Source of the DNA: Streptomyces actuosus
GTDB lineage: Bacteria; Actinomycetota; Actinomycetes; Streptomycetales; Streptomycetaceae
Reading direction: 5' to 3'
Assembly (NCBI RefSeq): GCF_016921115.1
Contig: NZ_JAFFZS010000015.1
Location: 120,266-184,265, forward strand
DNA length: 64,000 nt
The notes below the pieces were generated by a model. That model did not search any database. It saw only the letters and a list, made by a program, of their open reading frames with translations, and was not told where the DNA came from. The position numbers and the translations under genes are program-made. Of this stretch, positions 17,626-25,891 are shown one piece after another. Within the stretch, counting starts at the first letter, position 1. The number at the start of each line of letters is the position of its first letter.

Positions 17626-18972
17626 ATGGCCAATTTCTCGAAGTCCGACGTGCCTCAGTTCTCGGTCGACGTGTACCAGAACGAGTACCTGCCGGAGGGC
17701 GGCCACGAGGTCAACGCCATCGTCACGGTGACGGCGACCGGCGGCGGCACGGTCGGCAGCGCGGTCACGGCACCCCACCTCTACTCCGCGGGGCAGGGCC
17801 CGTCCGCGGCCGTGGCGATCATGGTCGACTGCTCCGGTTCGATGGACTACCCGCCGGAGAAGATGCGCAACGCCCGTGACGCCACGGCCGCCGCGATCGA
17901 CACGCTGCGCGACGGCGTGCACTTCGCGGTGATCGGCGGCACCCACGTGGCCAAGGAGGTCTACCCCGGGGGCGGACGCCTCGCCGTCGCCGACGCCGCC
18001 ACCCGCGGACAGGCCAAGCAGGCGCTGCGCCGGCTCGGCGCCGGGGGCGGCACCGCGATCGGGACCTGGCTGCGGCTCGCCGACCGCCTGCTGTCGTCGG
18101 CGGACGTCTCCATCCGGCACGGCATCCTGCTCACCGACGGCCGCAACGAGCACGAGTCGCCGCAGGCCCTGAAGGCCGCCCTCGACGACTGCGCCGGGCG
18201 GTTCACCTGCGATGCGCGGGGTGTGGGCACGGACTGGGAAGTGAAAGAAGTCACAGGGATCGCCTCGGCGCTCCTCGGCACCGCCGACATCGTCGCGGAC
18301 CCGGCCGCTCTCACCACGGACTTCACGCAGATGATGGAGACGGCGATGGGCAAGGAGGTCGCGGACGTCGCTCTGCGGCTGTGGACGCCGGTCGGCACGA
18401 CGGTGCGTTTCGTCAAGCAAGTCGCGCCCTCCGTCGAGGACTTGACCGAGCGTCGCACCGGGGCGGGGCCGCGCGCCGGGGACTACCCCACCGGCTCCTG
18501 GGGGGACGAGTCCCGTGACTACCACGTCTGCGTCCAGGTGCCCCCGGCCGGCCTCGGCCAGGAGATGCTCGCCGCCAGGGTCTCGCTGGTCGTCCCCCAA
18601 CCCGACGGGACCGCACAGAACTTGGGCGCCCAGGGCCTGGTCCGGGCCGTGTGGACCGACGACATGGCCGCTTCGACGTCGATCAACCCCCAGGTCGCCC
18701 ACTACACCGGGCAGGCCGAACTGGCCCGGGCCATCCAGCAGGGCCTCGACCTTCGCAAAGCGGGCGATATCGACGGGGCAACGGCCAAACTGGGCCGGGC
18801 GGTCCAGCTCGCGGGCGCCTCGGGCAACGCCGATACTGCGAAACTGCTTGCGAAGGTGGTGGACGTGGTCGACGCAGCGACAGGTACTGTGCGACTGAAG
18901 GCGAAGGTTGCCGAGGCCGATGAGATGACCCTCGAAACCCGGTCCACAAAGACAGTTCGTGTAAAGAAGTGA
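17626..18972 (+). CDS. von Willebrand factor A domain protein
   Basis: A 448-residue cytoplasmic protein with no signal peptide. The vWA domain spans about residues 60-250 and keeps a full metal-ion-dependent adhesion site: DCSGSM (DxSxS, Asp 68), the threonine in GGGTAIGTW and the aspartate in GILLTDGRNE. The C-terminal half has a beta-rich part (VCVQVPPAGLGQEMLAARVSLV) and a helical end. It follows the phosphatase gene by 133 bases and precedes the FHA gene by 31 bases. The trio kinase, PP2C and vWA is reminiscent of TerY-P type phosphorylation modules, in which the vWA protein is a scaffold or target; this is an analogy, not a homology claim. Confidence 0.88.
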   Translation: MANFSKSDVPQFSVDVYQNEYLPEGGHEVNAIVTVTATGGGTVGSAVTAPHLYSAGQGPSAAVAIMVDCSGSMDYPPEKMRNARDATAAAIDTLRDGVHFAVIGGTHVAKEVYPGGGRLAVADAATRGQAKQALRRLGAGGGTAIGTWLRLADRLLSSADVSIRHGILLTDGRNEHESPQALKAALDDCAGRFTCDARGVGTDWEVKEVTGIASALLGTADIVADPAALTTDFTQMMETAMGKEVADVALRLWTPVGTTVRFVKQVAPSVEDLTERRTGAGPRAGDYPTGSWGDESRDYHVCVQVPPAGLGQEMLAARVSLVVPQPDGTAQNLGAQGLVRAVWTDDMAASTSINPQVAHYTGQAELARAIQQGLDLRKAGDIDGATAKLGRAVQLAGASGNADTAKLLAKVVDVVDAATGTVRLKAKVAEADEMTLETRSTKTVRVKK

Positions 18973-19003
18973 TCTGAGAAGGAACGAGGAAGGACGCGCC
19001 GAC

Positions 19004-20554
19004 ATGCCGACCTGCCCGAACGGACACCAGTCGGGTTCCGACGACTGGTGCGAGGTCTGCGGTCACCGCATGGCCGGTGCCGTGCCTCCGCCGCCCCCTC
19101 CGCCGCCGACGGCCGGCGGTGGCTACGGCTTCCCGCCGCCCGCCCCGGGTGCCGGTGGCCGTCCGTCCGCCGCTTCGCAGCACGAGCCGGAGCTCTGCCC
19201 GCAGTGCCGTACGCCCCGCGAGGGCGGTGCGCCCTTCTGCGAGGAGTGCCGGTGGAACTTCCTGACCAACACGGCGACCTCGTACACCCCGGCCGCACCG
19301 CGCCCGTCGGCGCCCGCGCCCGGCCCGCGCTTCCCGCAGGGCCCCGGCCAGCAGGGCCCCGGCCCGTCCTACGGCGCCGGTGATCCCTTCGACTACCAGA
19401 GCTCCCGCCCCTCGCAGGTCAACCGCCCCGCCGAGCCGATCCCGCCCAGCCCGTTCGGCGCCGAGCCGTCGGGCCGGGCCGGCGCGCCGGTTCCCGGCGG
19501 CCAGGGCGGCCCCGGCGGCCAGCCGACCGCGGGCGGCCCCGGTGCGTTCCCGGGCGCGGGCGGTCCCGGCGGCCCGAACGGGCCTTCCGGTCCGCCCGCC
19601 TTCGGCGGGTCCGGCCATCCGGGCGCCCCGGCGGGCCCCGGCGGCTTCGACGGCCCCGCGGGCCCTGGTGGTCCCGGTGGTCACGCCGGCCAGGGCGGTC
19701 ACGCGGGTCCCGGCGGTCACAGCGGTCACGGTGGTCAGGCCGGCCAGGGCGGGCCTTCCGGGCCCTCGGTCTTCGGTGCCGCCCCCTCGCGACCGGTTCC
19801 GCCGCCCCCCGGGCCGACGCCGCCCCCCGGGCCGCAGGCGACCTCGGGCGCTCCGCAGGCGTTCATGCCGCCGGGTCCGTCCGGCCCGGGCGGCATGAAC
19901 GGACCGTCCGCTCCGTCGTCCCCGTCCGGCTTCCCGCAGGAGTCGGGCCGCCCGGGGCCGCCCGGACCGGCCTTCGGTGGCGGTGACGACGACTGGGTGA
20001 TCAGCCCGCCGTCGCACACCTCGGGCGGACACGGCGGCCCGGGTGGGCAGGGCGGCCCCGGCGGTTACGGCTACCCGCAGCCCGGGGCCACCCAGGCTCC
20101 GCCTGCGCCCGGTCCGGCGTTCCCGCAGCAGGGACAGCCGCCGCAGCCGGCGACGTGGACGGCGACCATCGGCCCGGACCGCGAGTACTTCATGGCGATG
20201 ATGCAGCGCTCCGGCCCCGAGGCAGCGGGTCTGAACCTGCCCGCGTACTCGCCGGAGCAGCAGCGCACCCTCACCGGCAACCAGGTCACCATCGGCCGCC
20301 GGCGCCACTCCACCGGCGAGATCCCCGACATCGACCTGTCGGTGCCGCCGGAGGACCCGGGGGTCTCGCACCAGCACGCGGTGCTGGTGCAGCAGCCGGA
20401 CGGCAACTGGGCGGTCGTCGACCAGAACTCGACGAACGGCACGACGGTCAACGGCGGCGAGGAGCCCATCCAGCCCTTCGTACCGGTACCGCTCCAGGAC
20501 GGCGACCGGGTGCACGTCGGCGCCTGGACGACGATCACCGTCCGCCGCGGCTGA
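19004..20554 (+). CDS. FHA domain protein with zinc ribbons
   Basis: A 516-residue protein. The N-terminus has two Cys4 ribbons: CPNGH with CEVCGH (residues 4-23) and CPQC with CEEC (about 65-84). A 280-residue Gly/Pro-rich linker (GGPGG, GHAGQGG and similar) follows. The C-terminal FHA domain (about 415-516) has GNQVTIGRR, DIDLS, VSHQHAVL and NSTNGTTVNG, the phosphothreonine-binding loops. Just before it sits a Thr-containing WTATIGPDREYF segment that could be a kinase site. By analogy with GarA it may be the phospho-dependent output protein of the PknG kinase; the linker and zinc ribbons are absent from mycobacterial GarA. Its 3' end overlaps the convergent methyltransferase gene by 20 bases. 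Confidence 0.87.
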   Translation: MPTCPNGHQSGSDDWCEVCGHRMAGAVPPPPPPPPTAGGGYGFPPPAPGAGGRPSAASQHEPELCPQCRTPREGGAPFCEECRWNFLTNTATSYTPAAPRPSAPAPGPRFPQGPGQQGPGPSYGAGDPFDYQSSRPSQVNRPAEPIPPSPFGAEPSGRAGAPVPGGQGGPGGQPTAGGPGAFPGAGGPGGPNGPSGPPAFGGSGHPGAPAGPGGFDGPAGPGGPGGHAGQGGHAGPGGHSGHGGQAGQGGPSGPSVFGAAPSRPVPPPPGPTPPPGPQATSGAPQAFMPPGPSGPGGMNGPSAPSSPSGFPQESGRPGPPGPAFGGGDDDWVISPPSHTSGGHGGPGGQGGPGGYGYPQPGATQAPPAPGPAFPQQGQPPQPATWTATIGPDREYFMAMMQRSGPEAAGLNLPAYSPEQQRTLTGNQVTIGRRRHSTGEIPDIDLSVPPEDPGVSHQHAVLVQQPDGNWAVVDQNSTNGTTVNGGEEPIQPFVPVPLQDGDRVHVGAWTTITVRRG

Positions 20555-21554
20555 GCCCCGGCGGGACCCGCACGTCCGGCAGGGGCCACACGTAAGGCCC
20601 GTCCGGATCGTCCAGCCACGCCCACGCGCGCCCGCCGGCGACGGTGAGTCCGTACCGGTCGCGCGGGGGCATGCCCTCGCGCTCCCACAGGGCGTGCGCC
20701 TCGTCCGGGTCGACACTGTCGCGGGTCAGTGCCAGCAGGAAGCGGAACAGGTCGCTCTCCCGTGCCCGGCGCGGCAGGCCCGCCAGCCGCGGGGGCTCCC
20801 GCTGGGGCACCCCCTCGCCGCGCAGCGGCACGAAGAAGGCCGGTATGGCCAGGAACCGGCCCCCGGCGCACCCGGCGTCCCGCACGGCCAGCCCGACCAC
20901 CCCGGTCGCGAACGGCATCAGGATCCGGCCTCCGGGCCGGCACTGGGCGAGCAAGGCGCCCGGGATCGACGGCAGGGCGCAGGTGGCGATGATGCGGTCG
21001 TAAGGGGCGCGCTCGGGAACCCCGCGCGCCCCGTCACCGGTGACGACCGCCGGGCGGAAGCCCGCGGCGTGCAGGTGCCGGCGGGCGGACTCGGTGATCT
21101 CCGGGTCGATGTCGACCGTGGTGACGGCGTCATCGCCGAGGCGGTGGGCCAGCAGCGCGGCGTTGTAGCCGGTGCCGGCGCCGATCTCCAGGACCCGGTC
21201 GCCCGCCTCGACCCGCAGCTCGGCCAGCATCGCCGCCATCAGGGACGGCTGGCTGCTGGAGGAGAGCAGCTCGCCGTCGCGCATCCGGGTGGCCAGCGGG
21301 GTGTCGTCGTAGGCGCCGCGGATCCAGCGCTCCCGGGCGGCCGGGTCGGGGTGCTCGCCCCAGCGGCGTTCGTATCCGCCGGGGACGCCGACGTAGTAGT
21401 ACGGCACGAACAGATGCCGCGGGACCGCGGCGAACGCCTCCCTCCACGCCGGTTCGGCGCAGAGCGCCCCGCTCGCCTCGATCTCGTGCACCAGCCTCGT
21501 CCGCGCAGCGGCGGCGATGTCCTCCAGCTCCGCGCCGGGAGCGTCCGCGCCCAT
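20535..21554 (-). CDS. protein-L-isoaspartate O-methyltransferase-like protein
   Basis: A 339-residue AdoMet-dependent methyltransferase of the PCMT family. The central domain has SSSSQPSLMAAMLAELRVEAGDRVLEIGAGTGYNAALLA, which combines the substrate loop with AdoMet motif I, then VTTVDIDPEI (acidic residue binding ribose) and PYDRIIATCAL. The ~100-residue C-terminal extension beyond the classic ~215-residue enzyme is common in actinobacterial members. Classic PCMT repairs isoaspartate in aged proteins; some long actinobacterial members instead modify peptides, so the exact substrate is open. The ATG at 21554 follows a normal intergenic region, and the gene converges on the FHA gene with a 20-base overlap. 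Confidence 0.82.
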   Translation of the reverse strand: MGADAPGAELEDIAAAARTRLVHEIEASGALCAEPAWREAFAAVPRHLFVPYYYVGVPGGYERRWGEHPDPAARERWIRGAYDDTPLATRMRDGELLSSSSQPSLMAAMLAELRVEAGDRVLEIGAGTGYNAALLAHRLGDDAVTTVDIDPEITESARRHLHAAGFRPAVVTGDGARGVPERAPYDRIIATCALPSIPGALLAQCRPGGRILMPFATGVVGLAVRDAGCAGGRFLAIPAFFVPLRGEGVPQREPPRLAGLPRRARESDLFRFLLALTRDSVDPDEAHALWEREGMPPRDRYGLTVAGGRAWAWLDDPDGPYVWPLPDVRVPPGLSRGGR

Positions 21555-21673
21555 GTCTCCACTGTGCGGCGCCCCGGGCCGTGCGGCGAGCGGCCGGGCC
21601 CAACGGGCTCCCGGTCGGCCTCCAAGCCCTAGGTCTCAAGTCCTCCGTCCACGCGTCTGAGACCATGGGGGGC

Positions 21674-22078
21674 GTGAATGAGATTCGGCGCGGCACGCTT
21701 CAGGAGCAGACCTTCTACGAGCAGGTCGGCGGGGAGGAGACCTTCCGCCGGCTCGTCCACCGTTTCTACGAGGGCGTCGCCGAGGACCCGGACCTGCGGC
21801 CGATGTACCCGGAGGAGGACCTGGGCCCGGCCGAGGAGCGGCTGACCCTGTTCCTCATCCAGTACTGGGGCGGCCCCACCACCTACAGCGAGCACCGCGG
21901 CCACCCCCGGCTGCGTATGCGCCACGCTCCCTTCACCGTCGACCGGGCCGCGCACGACGCGTGGCTGAGGCACATGCGGGTCGCCGTGGACGAGCTGGGT
22001 CTGTCCGAGGAGCACGAGCAGACGCTGTGGCGCTATCTGACGTACGCGGCGGCCACGATGGTGAACACCGCCGGATGA
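21674..22078 (+). CDS. glbO: group II truncated haemoglobin (GlbO/trHbO)
   Basis: A 134-residue truncated globin. Features of group II are visible: FYEQVGGEETFRRLVHRFYEGVAEDP at the start, the CD1 tyrosine region LFLIQYWGGP, the proximal F8 histidine in RLRMRHAPF and the G8 tryptophan in HDAWLRHM. Such proteins bind haem and O2 and are linked to oxygen handling or protection from reactive nitrogen species near the membrane. The GTG at 21674 (VNEIRRG) fits the family N-terminus; an ATG at 21665 three codons upstream is possible. The gene stands alone. Confidence 0.9.
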   Translation: MNEIRRGTLQEQTFYEQVGGEETFRRLVHRFYEGVAEDPDLRPMYPEEDLGPAEERLTLFLIQYWGGPTTYSEHRGHPRLRMRHAPFTVDRAAHDAWLRHMRVAVDELGLSEEHEQTLWRYLTYAAATMVNTAG

Positions 22079-22620
22079 CCACCCTTTGACCACCACCCGG
22101 ACCGTTGCGTGAGCGCCGGGCGATTGCCGGATGAGCGCCGCCCCGCCGGGGAGCCGGAGCCCGGCGCCGGGGGTCGACGCCGGGGGAATGCCGGGGGAAC
22201 GCCGGGGGCCGTGTCCCGGCCGCCTGTCGCCCGAGGGTTGCGGGTCCGAAGGGAAACGGGCCGGGAAGCCGCGGCCGAAGCGCCGCCTGCGGAACGACGA
22301 GTCCCGGATTCCGGTCACCCGACGCCGAAATCCGATCACAATCGGATCAAGGTCGACCCGAATGCGCTCACACATGTCCTCGGTTCTCTGCCACCATCGC
22401 TGGTGCTGTGACCGAAAAGGTCTGCCGGAGAGCCCGCCTCGCCCCGGTGCGGTGCACCGCACCGGACCACGATCCGCGCGCGGAACGGACCCGGGCCGTG
22501 CGACCACGCGGCGAGGTGCCGTGCCGGGCGTCGTCGTGAGCCGGGCGGATCCCTGACCGGTCGCGGCACCAGAGCGGTCCGCGCGACACGGGCCGGACGG
22601 GGGCGACGGCGGGGGGCCGT
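22079..22620. other. intergenic region before FtsX-type ABC operon
   Basis: A 542-base gap. Short open frames here have no recognisable protein and poor codon pattern. It holds the inverted repeat listed separately and presumably the promoter of the ABC transporter operon. Confidence 0.45.
22330..22347. promoter_or_regulatory. inverted repeat ATCCGAT-CACA-ATCGGAT
   Basis: Two perfect 7-base arms separated by 4 bases, in AT-richer DNA about 270 bases upstream of the first permease gene. The size and symmetry suit a dimeric repressor (TetR or GntR size), but no regulator gene is adjacent. Confidence 0.35.
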
Positions 22621-25600
22621 GTGACGGGCGTCGGGGGACTGACACGATTCGTGCTGCTGCGTGCGCGGGAGCACCGCACGCTTCTCGCCGCCGCGCTCCT
22701 GACCGTCCTGCTCACCACGGTCGTCCTCGCGGCGCTCACCGCGTACGCGGGCGCGCTCGGCGACGCGGCTCTGCGCAGCTCCCTGGCCGAGCCCCGCACC
22801 GCCGCCGACGCCGCCCTGATCGTCAAGGCCGACGTACCGGCCGGCGAGCGCACGGCCGCCGACGCCGCCGTGCGCCGGGAGGCCCGGACGGCGTTCGACG
22901 GGCTGCCCGTGACCGTGCGGACCCTCCGGCGGTCGGGACCGTACGCGCTGCCCGGTACCGGCCCGGCCGGCACCCCCGACCTCACCTACCTCGCGGCGCT
23001 CGACGGCACGCAGGTGCGGCTGGTGGCGGGCCGGCTGCCCCGCGGCACCACCCCGGAGATCGAGGCGGCCCTCCCCCGGGCCGCCGCCCGACGGCTGGGG
23101 CTCCGCCCCGGCACCCGGCTCACCCTCGCCGACCGGCTCGGCGGCCCGCCCGTCCACGTGCTGATCACCGGCGTGTACCGGCCGGCCGACACCGCCGCCC
23201 CCTACTGGCAGCTGGACGACCTCGCCGGCCGCGGCGAGAAGAGGTCCGGCTTCACCACGTACGGCCCCCTGCTGGCCTCCCCCGCCGCGCTGACCGGCGG
23301 CCGCGTGAGCACGGGGCAGTCCGCCTGGCTCGCCTCGGCCGACTTCTCCACCTTGACCACCGGACGCATCGACGCCCTGCGCGAGACGGCCCGCGGCGCC
23401 GGAGCGTCCCTCCGCGGGAACCCCGCCCTCAGCGGGACGACGGTCGCGGCGACCGGCCTGCCCGGCGTCCTGGACCGCGTCGAGCGCTCCCTGCTCGTCT
23501 CCCGCTCCACGCTCCTCGTCGTCGCGCTCCAGCTCGTCCTGCTCGCCGCCTGCGCGCTGCTGCCGGTGGCGCGGCTGCTCAGCGCCGAACGCGCCGCGGA
23601 GACCCGGCTGCTGCGGTCCCGCGGGGCCTCCCGCGTCCGCATCGCCCGACTGGCCGCCCTGGAGGCACTGCTCCTCGCGGTGCCGTCCGTGGTGGGCGCA
23701 CCGCTGCTCGCCGGGCCCCTGGCCCTGCTGCTGGCGAAGCAGGGGGCGCTCACCCGGATCGGGCTCCGTCTGGACGTGGGCGCGGGGCAGACCGGGGTGT
23801 GGCTGGTGGCGGTCGGCGTCGCGACGGGATGCGCGCTGGCGGTGACCCTGCCGGTGCTCCTGCACGGCGGAGAACGGACCGGCCGGGCCCGCCCGCTGCC
23901 CGCCGTGGTGCGGGCCGGCGCGGACGTGGGACTGCTGGTGGTGGCCGCGGTGGCGTACTGGCAGCTGCGCGCCCGCGGTGACGTCGACGGCGACCGCGGC
24001 GCCCTGGGCGTCGACCCGCTCCTGGTCGCCGCACCCGCGCTGGCGCTGCTCGCCGGAACGGTGCTGACGCTGCGGCTGCTGCCGCCGGCGGCCCGCCTCG
24101 CCGAACGCCGCGCGGCCGGGGGGCGGGGCCTGGCCCCTGCTCTGGCGGGCTGGCAGCTGAGCCGCCGCCCCATGCGCCAGGCGGGCCCGGTGCTGCTGCT
24201 CGTCCTCGCCACGGCCCTGGGCGTCCTGGCCGTCGGGCAGGGCGCCTCCTGGGCCCGCTCGCAGGAGGACCAGGCCGACTTCCGCGCCGGGGCGGCCGTC
24301 CGGGTCGTCTCCGCCGGGGAGGGCGGCACGGCCCGCACCGAGCGGCTGGCGGGCGTCGGGCACGTCACCGCGGCGGCGCCCGTCGCCCGCGCCTCGCTGG
24401 CCCTGCCGGGGAACCGCACCGCCACCGTCCTGGCCGTGGACACCGCGCACGCGGCGGACACCGTGCTGATGCGCCCCGACCTCGCGGACGGGCCCGTACG
24501 CCCGCTGCTCGCCGGGCTCGGACCCGAGCAGCCCGCGTCGGGCGTACGGGTGCCGGAGGGCACCGCCCGGCTGCGACTGACCGCGACGCTGCACAGCATC
24601 GGCAGTGCGGGCCGGACGGGCGCCGAGGCGGCCGTGGTCCTGGAGGACCGCTGGGGCACGCCCCACGAGGTCCCCGTCGGCCGGCTCCCCGCCGACGGGC
24701 GCCCGCACTCGCTCGCCCCGGGCCTCGACGGCGCCCGCGGTCCGCTCACCCTCACCGGCCTCCGGCTGGTGCTGAGCCCGCCCGCCGGCCGGAGCGAGCA
24801 GCACCGGCTCACCCTGGACGCGGTGACGGCGGCCACCGCCGACGGCACCGACCGGCCGCTGGCCCTGCCCGCCTCCTGGACGGCCTCCTCCCGGCTGGAC
24901 GGCGGCTCCCCCTCACCCGGCGGGGGCGGGAGCCCGACCCGACCGCACGTCGTCTCCACCGACCCGCCGACCGTGGAATACGGCACCGGCGCACTGGACG
25001 GCGACGACCGCGGGCCCGGCGCGGTGCTGACCGTCCGGATGCGGGTCGCCCGGCCCGCGGCGGGCGAGGTGACGGGCGTGGCCACCGACCGCTTCCTCGC
25101 CTCGACCGGCGCCGGCCCCGGGCAGCGGCTGGACGTGACGATCGACGGGGCGACCGTGCCGGTGCGGATCGTCGCCGCGGTCCGCGCACTGCCCACCACC
25201 TCCGGTGCCGCGCACGAGTCGGGCACCCCCGGCACGTCGGCCGCCGCGCAGGACTCCGGCGGGGCCCTTCTGGTCGACCTGCGAGCGGTCGACCGGGTCC
25301 TCCAGGACCGGAACGGCACACCCGTCGCCCCCACCGAGTGGTGGCTGGGCACCACGGACCCGGCCGGCGTGGCGGCGACGGTGCGGGCCTGGCCCGACAT
25401 GGACCCCGGGCAGGTGGTGGTCCGCGACGAGATCGCCGCGCGGTTGCGCGAGGACCCGTTCGGCGCCGGGCCCGAGGCCGCCTTCACCGCCGCCGCAGCA
25501 GCAGCGGCGGCGCTCGCCGCGGTCGGCTTCGCCGTGAGCGCGGCGGGTTCCCTGCGCGCCCGGGGCACGGAGATCGCCGTGCTGCGCGCGCTCGGCGCCC

Positions 25601-25890
25601 CGCGCCGCCGGCTGGCCCGGGCGATCGCCGTCGAGCACGGCGTACTGGTCGCGTCGGCCCTGGCGGTCGGTACGGCGCTCGGTGTGCTGCTGACCCGGGC
25701 GGTGGTCCCGCTGGTGCTGCTGACCGGTGAGGCCGCGCGGCCGGTCCCGGCCGTGCTGGTCGCCCTGCCACCGGGCCGGGTGGCCGCCCTGCTGGCGGCC
25801 GTGGCCACGCTGCCCCTCGCCGCGACCGCCGTCCTCGCGACACGGCAGCCGGACCCCGCGGCGGCCCTGCGCGCTCAGAGGAGTGAATGA
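22621..25890 (+). CDS. ABC transporter permease, FtsX/MacB-like, large
   Basis: A 1089-residue inner membrane protein. An N-terminal helix (LLAAALLTVLLTTVVLAALTAY) is followed by a large extracytoplasmic domain, then an FtsX-like membrane module (LLVVALQLVLLAACALLPVARLLSAERAAETRLLRSRGASRVRIARLAALEALLLA), more helices, a second extracytoplasmic domain, and a C-terminal FtsX module (AAAAAALAAVGFAVSAAGSLRARGTEIAVLRALGAPRRRLARAIAVEHG). Duplicated FtsX permeases of this size belong to type VII ABC systems, which work mechanically on extracytoplasmic substrates (lipoprotein or antibiotic export) rather than import. Starts with GTG. It ends 1 base before the next permease. Confidence 0.85.
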   Translation: MTGVGGLTRFVLLRAREHRTLLAAALLTVLLTTVVLAALTAYAGALGDAALRSSLAEPRTAADAALIVKADVPAGERTAADAAVRREARTAFDGLPVTVRTLRRSGPYALPGTGPAGTPDLTYLAALDGTQVRLVAGRLPRGTTPEIEAALPRAAARRLGLRPGTRLTLADRLGGPPVHVLITGVYRPADTAAPYWQLDDLAGRGEKRSGFTTYGPLLASPAALTGGRVSTGQSAWLASADFSTLTTGRIDALRETARGAGASLRGNPALSGTTVAATGLPGVLDRVERSLLVSRSTLLVVALQLVLLAACALLPVARLLSAERAAETRLLRSRGASRVRIARLAALEALLLAVPSVVGAPLLAGPLALLLAKQGALTRIGLRLDVGAGQTGVWLVAVGVATGCALAVTLPVLLHGGERTGRARPLPAVVRAGADVGLLVVAAVAYWQLRARGDVDGDRGALGVDPLLVAAPALALLAGTVLTLRLLPPAARLAERRAAGGRGLAPALAGWQLSRRPMRQAGPVLLLVLATALGVLAVGQGASWARSQEDQADFRAGAAVRVVSAGEGGTARTERLAGVGHVTAAAPVARASLALPGNRTATVLAVDTAHAADTVLMRPDLADGPVRPLLAGLGPEQPASGVRVPEGTARLRLTATLHSIGSAGRTGAEAAVVLEDRWGTPHEVPVGRLPADGRPHSLAPGLDGARGPLTLTGLRLVLSPPAGRSEQHRLTLDAVTAATADGTDRPLALPASWTASSRLDGGSPSPGGGGSPTRPHVVSTDPPTVEYGTGALDGDDRGPGAVLTVRMRVARPAAGEVTGVATDRFLASTGAGPGQRLDVTIDGATVPVRIVAAVRALPTTSGAAHESGTPGTSAAAQDSGGALLVDLRAVDRVLQDRNGTPVAPTEWWLGTTDPAGVAATVRAWPDMDPGQVVVRDEIAARLREDPFGAGPEAAFTAAAAAAAALAAVGFAVSAAGSLRARGTEIAVLRALGAPRRRLARAIAVEHGVLVASALAVGTALGVLLTRAVVPLVLLTGEAARPVPAVLVALPPGRVAALLAAVATLPLAATAVLATRQPDPAAALRAQRSE

Positions 25891-25891
25891 G

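Noticed and set aside
22109..22411. 100-codon frame after the truncated haemoglobin gene.
   Set aside because: No homology recognised, runs through the inverted repeat, and codon pattern is not coding-like.
22336..24804. Minus-strand frame of about 820 codons opposite the first FtsX permease.
   Set aside because: Composition is Gly/Arg/Gln-rich without any domain, and the plus strand encodes an obvious membrane protein with FtsX motifs.
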